A DNA stretch of 64,000 nucleotides from NCBI RefSeq assembly GCF_023515955.1, contig NZ_CP097322.1:5380501-5444500 (forward strand), read 5' to 3'. Origin of the DNA: Streptomyces sp. RerS4 (lineage in GTDB: Bacteria > Actinomycetota > Actinomycetes > Streptomycetales > Streptomycetaceae). This document shows, one piece after another, positions 57,807-64,000 of this stretch; position 1 is the stretch's first letter; each line of letters starts with the position of its first letter. The notes below the pieces were generated by a model. That model was not told the origin of the DNA. It did not search any database and worked only from the letters and a program-made list of their open reading frames with translations. The position numbers were made by a program, and so were the translations under genes.

Positions 57807-58109
57807 ATGCATCCCCTCGCCATCGCCGGTGCGGCTGCCGGCAAGCTGGCCCACTACGCGGTGTCCGGTGTGGTCGGCGCGCTGATCCTCAAGAAGCTGC
57901 CCGATGCCCAGCCCGCCGCGCGCAAGGCGCTGGTGGGCGGGCTCGCGGGCGGCATCGTGGCGGGCCGGTGGCTGTCCTCGGCCGCCGAGGAGGCCCGGCT
58001 CAAGGCCGGGGACATGCTCGCGGAGGCACGTACCTCGCTCGGCGAGGAGGTCCCGCCGCCCTCGGCCGTCAAGGTCGACCACGACCACGACCACGGCCAC
58101 GAGCACTGA
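57807..58109 (+). CDS. PacL-like small membrane protein with His-rich metal-binding tail
   Basis: 100 aa, ATG after AAGGAGG. A hydrophobic segment at about residues 15-60 (HYAVSGVVGALILKKL, VGGLAGGIVAGRWL) is followed by a charged helix and the tail KVDHDHDHGHEH. This matches the DUF1490/PacL proteins that accompany CtpC/CtpG-type P-ATPases in mycobacteria and stabilise them while binding Zn2+. It ends 2 bp before the ATPase gene, so they are one operon. Confidence 0.82.
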   Translation: MHPLAIAGAAAGKLAHYAVSGVVGALILKKLPDAQPAARKALVGGLAGGIVAGRWLSSAAEEARLKAGDMLAEARTSLGEEVPPPSAVKVDHDHDHGHEH

Positions 58110-58111
58110 TC

Positions 58112-60298
58112 ATGTCCGCGGTCCTCGTCCGCTCGGTCGCCACGGGCAGAGCCCGGCTGACCGTCCCCTGGCTGCGTGACCGTCCCGGCTGCGCCGGACT
58201 CGTCGACGACCGTCTCACCCACCTCGGCGGCTTCCGGGCCCTGCGGATCTTCCCGCGCACGGGCAGCGTCGTGATCTGGATGGAACCCGCCGACCTGGAC
58301 GTGGACGCGCTGGTGCGCGCGCTGGAGGAGGCGCCGCCCGCATCGGCCCCGGCCAAGGCCACCCGGTCGGCTCCGGACTCGTCCACCGGTGAGATCGTCC
58401 GGCTCGTGGTCGGCGGGGCGGTCCTCGCGTTCGTGGCCGTGCGCCGGCTGCTGGCCCGGCCCCGCATCGGCATCGGCTCCTCCGGATTCCTGGGCGTCGT
58501 CACCGTCTTCACCGGTCTGCCGTTCTTCCGCGGCGCCCTGCGCACGCTGCGCGGCCGCGGCAGTCCCGGCACCGACACGCTGGTGACCGCCGCGACCGTC
58601 ATCTCCCTGGTGCTGCGCGAGAACGTGGTCGCCCTCACCGTGCTGTGGCTGCTCAACATCGGCGAGTTCCTCCAGACCCTCACCCTGCGCCGCACCCGCC
58701 GCGCCATAGAGGACCTGCTCACCATCGGTGAGGAGCGGGTCTGGCTGGTCCGGGAAGAGGGTGTGGAGATCGAGGTCCCGCTGGAGGAGCTGACGCCGGG
58801 CGATGTCGTCGCCGTGTACGAGCACCACCGGATCCCCGTCGACGGGCACGTGACCGGCGGCGAGGCCCTCGTCGACCAGGCCGCCGTCACCGGCGAGGCC
58901 CTGCCGGTCTACGCCAGGGAGGGAGCCCACGTCTACGCCGGCACCATCATCACCTCCGGCTCGCTGACCGTACGCGCCGACTCCGTCGGCCGGGACACCA
59001 CGGTCGGGCGGATCATCAGCCGGGTCGAGGAGGCCCAGACCGACCGGGCGCCGATCCAGACCGTGGCCACCCGTTTCACCCAGCGCTTCGTCCCGGTCTC
59101 CTTCGCGCTCGCGGCACTGACGTACGTCGTCACGCGCGACGCGCGCCGGGCGATGACGATGCTGCTGATCGCCTGCCCGTGCGCCGCGGGCCTGGCGACC
59201 CCGACCGCCATCAGCGCCGCCATCGGCAACGGAGCCCGTCGCGGCACCCTCATCAAGGGCGGCACGCACCTCGAAGGCGTGGGCCGGGTCACCGCCGTCG
59301 TCTTCGACAAGACCGGCACCCTCACCTTCGGCAAGCCCCTGGTCACCAGCGTCGTCGCCCTCAGTGAACGCTTCGGCGCCGACGAGGTGCTCAGCCTGGC
59401 CGCCTCCGGCGAGCTCCACGCCCGCCACCCGCTCGCCCAGGCCATCGTCGCCCGCACCGAGGAGCAGCACCTGCACGTACCCCTCCACCAGGCCTGCGAG
59501 GTCGTCCTCGGGATGGGCATGCGCGCCGAACTCGACGGCACCCGGCTCCTGGTGGGCAGCCCCGCCCTGCTGCGCCGGCACGGCATCGACCTCACCGAGG
59601 ACGCCCAGGAGTGGACCGACCACCTGCGCCGGGGCGGCGAGACGGTCATCTGCCTGGCCCTGGACGAGGAGTTCATCGGCCTGCTCGGGGTCTCCGACGC
59701 CGTCCGGGCGGGCGCCGACATCGTCGTCCGGCAACTGCGCGACCTGGGCGTTTCGCGGCTGGTCCTGCTCACCGGCGACGCCCCGGAGACCGCCCAGGTG
59801 GTGGCGGACGCCCTCGGCATCACCGAAGTGCACGCCCACGCCCTGCCGGAGGCCAAGCTCCAGCTGATCCGCGAGCTCCAGGCCGAGGGCCACACCGTGG
59901 CGATGGTGGGCGACGGTACGAACGACGCTCCGGCGCTCGCGCTGGCGGACGTCGGCATCACGATGGGCGAGCACTCGTCCCACGTGGCCCTGGAGACCGC
60001 CGACATCGCGCTCGCGGGCAACGACCTGCGCCAGGTCGCGGCCGTGGTCGAACTCAGCCGTCACACCCTGCGCGTCGTACGGCAGAACTACGGGCTCGCC
60101 ATCGGCGTCAACCTGCTCGGGCTGGTCGCGGGCGCGGGCGGCTCCATGAACCCGGTGCTGGCGGCGCTGTTGCACAACACCAGCAGCATCGCGGTCGTCG
60201 GCAACTCCGCCCGACTCGTCAACCACACCCCGCACCTGCCGCGGGTGGAGGCGGACGCGCTCAGGCCCGCGCCTCTGGAGGAACGCCGGGTCACATGA
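58112..60298 (+). CDS. CtpC-like P1B-type metal-exporting ATPase
   Basis: 728 aa. It has the TGEALP actuator motif, CPCAAGLATPTA in the metal-path helix, the phosphorylation site DKTGTLTFG (Asp ~400), HARHPLAQAI (HP motif) and GDGTNDAPALALAD. The N-terminal ~80 residues form an HMA-like fold without CxxC. It is closest in layout to M. tuberculosis CtpC, which exports Zn2+ or Mn2+. It probably pumps a divalent metal out of the cytoplasm with its PacL-like partner. Its end overlaps the convergent GNAT gene by 8 bp. Confidence 0.87.
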   Translation: MSAVLVRSVATGRARLTVPWLRDRPGCAGLVDDRLTHLGGFRALRIFPRTGSVVIWMEPADLDVDALVRALEEAPPASAPAKATRSAPDSSTGEIVRLVVGGAVLAFVAVRRLLARPRIGIGSSGFLGVVTVFTGLPFFRGALRTLRGRGSPGTDTLVTAATVISLVLRENVVALTVLWLLNIGEFLQTLTLRRTRRAIEDLLTIGEERVWLVREEGVEIEVPLEELTPGDVVAVYEHHRIPVDGHVTGGEALVDQAAVTGEALPVYAREGAHVYAGTIITSGSLTVRADSVGRDTTVGRIISRVEEAQTDRAPIQTVATRFTQRFVPVSFALAALTYVVTRDARRAMTMLLIACPCAAGLATPTAISAAIGNGARRGTLIKGGTHLEGVGRVTAVVFDKTGTLTFGKPLVTSVVALSERFGADEVLSLAASGELHARHPLAQAIVARTEEQHLHVPLHQACEVVLGMGMRAELDGTRLLVGSPALLRRHGIDLTEDAQEWTDHLRRGGETVICLALDEEFIGLLGVSDAVRAGADIVVRQLRDLGVSRLVLLTGDAPETAQVVADALGITEVHAHALPEAKLQLIRELQAEGHTVAMVGDGTNDAPALALADVGITMGEHSSHVALETADIALAGNDLRQVAAVVELSRHTLRVVRQNYGLAIGVNLLGLVAGAGGSMNPVLAALLHNTSSIAVVGNSARLVNHTPHLPRVEADALRPAPLEERRVT

Positions 60299-60908
60299 CG
60301 CCGGCCGGCTCCCGGCCCGGTCCTGTCGCCTGCCCGGGAGTCATCGCGCGGATCGGGATCTCGAAGTGGACGGTCCCGAAGCCTTCGCCGTGCTCGCCGG
60401 TGGTGCGGGCGTCGAAGACCTCCGTGGCGATGCCGCGCCAGAAGCCCTCCGCGCCGGGGATGTTGACGTTGGTGTGGAGGTAGACGCGGTCGTAGCCGGG
60501 TACGGACGCGGCGAACGCGCAGGCGGTGCGCACCATCACCCGGGCCAGTCCGTGGCGCCGGTGCTCGGGGCGTACGTACACGCGCAGCAGTTGCGCGGTC
60601 CGACCTGACGGGTAGCGCTCGACGAGGCCGCGCGGGTGCGGCGGGTGGGCGGGGCCGCGCGAGGTGAGCGCGGTGGTGCCGACCACCTCGTCGTCGTCGC
60701 GCGCGGCCACCACGAGGGTGTGCCGGGGGTGGCGCAGGTACGTGCCGTCGAGGTCGACGACGTCGGCGTGCCAGGCCGGGACGTACCCGTAGTCGAACTC
60801 CCGGTAGAAGGTGTCCAGCATGACGCTCCGGGCACCGGGCAGGTCCTCGGCCCTCGCGTGCCGCACCGTGTACGGCCCGACCCTCTGATCTCGCGTCAGC
60901 TCTGTCAT
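60291..60908 (-). CDS. GNAT-family N-acetyltransferase
   Basis: 205 aa. The acetyl-CoA-binding motif A is LLRVYVRPEHRRHGLARVMV (about residues 107-126), with V/I strands on both sides typical of the GNAT fold. The substrate is unknown. Its start is 138 bp from the divergent ATP-grasp gene, and a Zur-like repeat lies between, so it may be part of the same zinc-starvation response. Confidence 0.82.
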   Translation of the reverse strand: MTELTRDQRVGPYTVRHARAEDLPGARSVMLDTFYREFDYGYVPAWHADVVDLDGTYLRHPRHTLVVAARDDDEVVGTTALTSRGPAHPPHPRGLVERYPSGRTAQLLRVYVRPEHRRHGLARVMVRTACAFAASVPGYDRVYLHTNVNIPGAEGFWRGIATEVFDARTTGEHGEGFGTVHFEIPIRAMTPGQATGPGREPAGVM

Positions 60909-60976
60909 GACTCTCCGCCTCCCATGCTCCGCCTCTCGTGCTCCGTGGGCCGCAGGTTATCGGAAATCTGTTGTAT

Positions 60977-60997
60977 TGGAAATGAAAACGATTTCAG
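60977..60997. promoter_or_regulatory. Possible Zur box upstream of ATP-grasp operon
   Basis: GAAAT (60979-60983) and ATTTC (60991-60995) form an inverted repeat with the same 7-bp spacing as the other two sites; core AATG-N5-GATT. It is AT-rich and 50 bp before the ATP-grasp start. Weaker than the other two. Confidence 0.6.
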
Positions 60998-61046
60998 ATA
61001 ACGTCTGCGTCGCACGGAGCCGACGGCACTCTGGGAGGAAGTTCCG

Positions 61047-62321
61047 GTGGGACATCTGCTGGTGATCGAAAGCTGGGTCGGGTCGATGAGCAGGCTGCTG
61101 CCCAAGGCGATCCGCGAAGACGGGCACGAGTTCACCTTCGTCACCCGCGACCTGCACCACTACCTGCGCTCCGCCCCGGCGGGCGACGGTACGCACCCGC
61201 TGCTCACGGCCCGCAACATCGTCACGGCCGACACCAACGACACCGACGCGCTGCTTACGCGGATCGAGGACCTGCACGCCGTCCTCGGCTTCGACGGGGT
61301 GGTCTCCTCGTGCGACTACTACCTGCCGGCCGTCGCGCACACCGCACGGCGGCTCGGCCTGCCCGGACCCGCCCCGGAGGCCGTCGAGGCGGCGTGTCGC
61401 AAGGACCTGACGCGCCGTGTGCTCGCCGAAGCCGGAGTGCCGGGGCCCCGGTTCGCGCTCTGCGAGGGCGCCGGGGAGGCGGCGGCAGCGGCCCGGGAGA
61501 TCGGCTACCCGCTCGTCGTGAAGCCGGTGGACCTGTGCGCGGGCATGCTGGTCCGCGCGGTGCGCGACGAGCGCGAACTGGAGCTCGCCTGCCAGGCCCT
61601 CGCCGAGTTCCCCGTCAACGCCCGTGGCCAGGACCGGGCCCCCGTCATCCTGCTCGAAGAACTGCTGCACGGACCCGAAGTCAGCGTCGAGACCGTCTCC
61701 TTCGGCGGCGCGACCCAGGTCGTGGGCGTCACCGACAAGAGCATCGGCGGGGCGCCCGCCTTCATCGAGACCGGCCACATGTTCCCGGCCGGGATCGAGG
61801 AGGCGACGGCGTCCGAGGCCGCCGAGACCGCGTCGCGGGCGGTCAAGGCGTTGGGGCTGGACCAGGTGGTCTGCCACACCGAGATCAAACTGACCCCTGA
61901 CGGGCCCCGGCTGGTCGAGGTCAACCCCCGCCCGGCCGGCAACCGGATCACCGAACTGGTCCGCCACGTCACGGGCGTCGACCTGGCGACCGCCTGCGTG
62001 GACGTGGCCCTCGGCCGCGTGCCCGACCTCGCGCCGCGTCGGACCGGAGTGCGCAGCGCCGCCATCGCCTTCCTCCTGCCCGACACCTCCGGCACCCTCG
62101 CCGGTGTCGAGGGCGAGGAAGCAGTCCGCGCCCGGCCCGAGGTGCTGGAGCTCACCCTCGCCGAGGCAGGCCGCACCGTGCGGGCCGCCACCAGCAACAA
62201 CGAGTACCTCGGGCACGTCATGACCGCCGACACCGAGGGCGGCGGCGCCCGCGTCGCCGCCGAGGGGCTGTTGGCCGGCCTGCGTCCCCGTTACGAGCCG
62301 TCCGCGGGGGTTCCCGCATGA
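61047..62321 (+). CDS. ATP-grasp ligase
   Basis: 424 aa, GTG after GGGAGGAAG. It has an N-terminal preATP-grasp region, Lys in YPLVVKPVDLCAGMLV (~155), EELLHGPEVSVE and the metal-binding HTEIKLTPDGPRLVEVNPRP (~275-294), and a C-terminal lobe. Such enzymes join a carboxylate to an amine using ATP, often in dipeptide or natural-product pathways. First gene of a tightly overlapped operon (ATGA with the next gene) below a Zur-like site. Substrates unknown. Confidence 0.87.
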   Translation: MGHLLVIESWVGSMSRLLPKAIREDGHEFTFVTRDLHHYLRSAPAGDGTHPLLTARNIVTADTNDTDALLTRIEDLHAVLGFDGVVSSCDYYLPAVAHTARRLGLPGPAPEAVEAACRKDLTRRVLAEAGVPGPRFALCEGAGEAAAAAREIGYPLVVKPVDLCAGMLVRAVRDERELELACQALAEFPVNARGQDRAPVILLEELLHGPEVSVETVSFGGATQVVGVTDKSIGGAPAFIETGHMFPAGIEEATASEAAETASRAVKALGLDQVVCHTEIKLTPDGPRLVEVNPRPAGNRITELVRHVTGVDLATACVDVALGRVPDLAPRRTGVRSAAIAFLLPDTSGTLAGVEGEEAVRARPEVLELTLAEAGRTVRAATSNNEYLGHVMTADTEGGGARVAAEGLLAGLRPRYEPSAGVPA

Positions 62322-63199
62322 CGACCCTGTCCGCCCCGCACCTGGTCGGAGCCGAAGGGTCCGGAAACGGCGACCCGCTCGTCCGGACCGTTGAGCAGCT
62401 GTTCGACGCCGTCCGCGCCGGAGCGTACGGACCCGACCCGGCCCACGAGCGGATATCGCTCGCCTTCACCACCGCCCAAGCCGTCCGGCACGAAGGGCGC
62501 AGCAGCGGCTACCGCAACGAGGTGCTGAGCCTGCGGCTCGACGCGGCCGTCGGATCCTGCGCCGTGGAGCCCGGGGCGCTGCCCGGGGACGCCCTGGACG
62601 ACTGCGTGGGCGCCACCGTCGCCGACCTCCTGCGCCACCCGCTCCTGCCGGTGCGGATCGCGGCCCTCGACGCCTACCTGGCCCACGTACGCCCGCACAC
62701 GCCGGACAACGGTGCCCGCCCGTACGCGCTGCCGGCCGGCAGCTCGCTGAGCCGTTCGAAGACGCGGGCCCGTGCCGTCGTCGACCTGCTGCCCGCGGAC
62801 GGCGTCCCGCCCGCTGAGAGCCGCCCGGTCCTGGTGGTCGGGGTGGTGAACTCGCTGCTGGAGCAGCTGCGGGCGCGGGGACTCGACTACCTGCCGTGCG
62901 ACCTCAAGGGCGGCGCCACCGAGTGGGGCGAGCCCGTCCTGCGTGACACCGAGGCGCAGTTGGAGCGCTGCGGCGCCGTCCTCGCCTCCGGCATGACCCT
63001 CGGCAACGGCACCTTCCAAGGCCTGCTCGACCACGCCGCCCGGACCGGCAAGCCCCTCGTGATGTTCGCCCAGACCGGCAGCGCCGTCCTGCCCCGCTTC
63101 CTCGGAGCCGGGGTGAGAGCCGTGTCCGCCGAGCCGTACCCGTTCTTCTGGCTCGACGGCGGCCCCGGCGTCATCCACCGCTACGGAGGCCGTCCGTGA
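62318..63199 (+). CDS. DUF364 Rossmann-like (putative heavy-metal chelation) protein
   Basis: 293 aa. The N-terminal DUF4213-like half has GYRNEVLSLRLDAAVGSCAV and the C-terminal Rossmann-like half PVLVVGVVNSLLEQL, LASGMTLGNGTFQGLL and FFWLDGGPGVIH. This is the DUF364 family, proposed to handle heavy metals or metallophores. It overlaps both neighbours by 4 bp, so it is translated with them. Role inferred from context. Confidence 0.82.
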   Translation: MTTLSAPHLVGAEGSGNGDPLVRTVEQLFDAVRAGAYGPDPAHERISLAFTTAQAVRHEGRSSGYRNEVLSLRLDAAVGSCAVEPGALPGDALDDCVGATVADLLRHPLLPVRIAALDAYLAHVRPHTPDNGARPYALPAGSSLSRSKTRARAVVDLLPADGVPPAESRPVLVVGVVNSLLEQLRARGLDYLPCDLKGGATEWGEPVLRDTEAQLERCGAVLASGMTLGNGTFQGLLDHAARTGKPLVMFAQTGSAVLPRFLGAGVRAVSAEPYPFFWLDGGPGVIHRYGGRP

Positions 63200-64000
63200 C
63201 CTTCGCCCCGCCGATGCACCGGTCCGCTGCCGGTGCCGCCGCCCATCCCGCGTTGCTGCCCCTGCTGGGGCGGACCCCTGTCGCTCGTATCCACGCCGAC
63301 CTGCCCCACCCCCATCCCGGGTTCTGGGCCAAGCTCGAATGCCTCGGCGCCGGCGGGATGAAGGCCCGCGCGGCGATGTCCATGCTGACCGGTGCCCGCG
63401 GGCGCGGCGAGCTGCGCCCCGGCGCCCCGGTCGTCGAATCCACCTCCGGCACCATGGGCATCGGGCTGGCCTTCGCCGGACAGGCACTCGGCCACCCCGT
63501 GATCCTCGTCGGCGACCGCGAACTCGAACCGTCCATGCGCCAGTTGCTGCGCGCCTACGGCGCTCGCCTGGAGCTGGTCGATCGCCCGGCCGCACAGGGA
63601 GGCTGGCAGGCCGCCCGCATCGCCCGGCTCCACGAGGTCCTGGCCCGCACCGAGGGCGCCTACTGGCCCGACCAGTACAACAACCCCGACAATCCGGCGG
63701 GCTATCGGTCGATGGCCGCGGAATTGATCGGCCAGCTCGACCACCTGGACGTCCTGGTGTGCAGCGTGGGCACCGGCGGACACAGTGCCGGACTGGTCGG
63801 CCCGCTGCGCCGCCGCTGGCCCCGGTTGAAGGTGATAGGCGTCGACTCCGTCGGCTCCGCCATCTTCGGCCAGCCCGCCCGGCCGCGCCTGATGCGCGGA
63901 CTCGGCAGCAGCATCCACCCCCGCAACGTCCGCCACGGCGTGTTCGACGAGGTGCACTGGGTGGGTCCCGCCGAGGCCGTCGACGCCTGCCGGCGGCTCG
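63196..64000 (+). CDS. Cysteine-synthase-like PLP enzyme, 3' end outside window
   Basis: 268 codons visible; GTG within GTGA overlapping DUF364. The fold-type II PLP family is shown by the Lys in GAGGMKARAAM (~53), STSGTMGIGLAFAG (~76-89) and the phosphate loop SVGTGGHSAGL (~190). NPGSVKDR-like residues before Lys are altered, suggesting a substrate other than O-acetylserine. Related enzymes (SbnA, CysK-like) make diaminopropionate or amino-acid precursors of metallophores. The gene continues past the window. Confidence 0.87.
   Translation, partial: MTFAPPMHRSAAGAAAHPALLPLLGRTPVARIHADLPHPHPGFWAKLECLGAGGMKARAAMSMLTGARGRGELRPGAPVVESTSGTMGIGLAFAGQALGHPVILVGDRELEPSMRQLLRAYGARLELVDRPAAQGGWQAARIARLHEVLARTEGAYWPDQYNNPDNPAGYRSMAAELIGQLDHLDVLVCSVGTGGHSAGLVGPLRRRWPRLKVIGVDSVGSAIFGQPARPRLMRGLGSSIHPRNVRHGVFDEVHWVGPAEAVDACRRL

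Noticed and set aside
57638..58111. Upstream extension of the P-type ATPase frame
   Set aside because: Overlaps the PacL-like gene and is Arg-rich without homology; ATG at 58112 fits the family start.

Overview
The window is high-GC actinobacterial DNA with strong third-position GC bias, GTG/TTG starts and many 1-4 bp gene overlaps. Gene content (SepH, CutRS, DUF4193, DUF3710, DUF3159, actinobacterial ferrochelatase) points to Streptomyces or a close relative. No tRNA, rRNA or CRISPR array was seen.

Positions 1-31080 are mostly conserved chromosomal core. They hold a HerA-like ATPase, a PadR regulator with a clear operator and a GDSL hydrolase, a rhodanese, sepH, an FAD oxidase/MFS pair, hemH, an inositol-monophosphatase-family enzyme and cutRS. 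These are followed by DUF4193, dut, DUF3710, a kdpDE pair, an OB-fold protein and DUF3159. A potassium block (two RCK/TrkA proteins and a KimA-like permease) and a TRAM-domain RNA methyltransferase close the core.

Positions 31021-49507 look like an integrated island of about 18.4 kb in the 3' end of the methyltransferase gene. A 41-bp block with one mismatch from that 3' end recurs at 49447-49487, followed by a different in-frame tail and stop codon. Paired TGACGCTC repeats lie just inside both ends. The cargo is an antiphage-type array: a YprA/DUF1998 helicase, a SNF2/DrmD-like helicase, a PglX/DrmMI-like adenine methylase, a McrB-like AAA+ protein with apparent DNA-reader domains, and McrC. 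It resembles class 1 DISARM but has no separate DrmB or DrmC and carries McrBC instead. No integrase gene is visible.

Positions 49634-53037 hold a second likely conflict module on the minus strand: a small protein and a STAND/TPR protein that share a short VQxG-containing, RHIM-like (possibly amyloid-signalling) motif.

Positions 53586-64000 form a zinc-starvation region. Six zinc-free ribosomal protein paralogues (L32, S14, L28, L33, L31B, S18) sit with two COG0523/CobW proteins, one of which has lost its P-loop. A CtpC-like P-type ATPase with a His-tailed small partner, a GNAT enzyme and an ATP-grasp/DUF364/PLP-enzyme operon follow. Three matching inverted repeats in the promoter regions look like Zur boxes. 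The last operon runs off the window and may make a zinc-binding small molecule.
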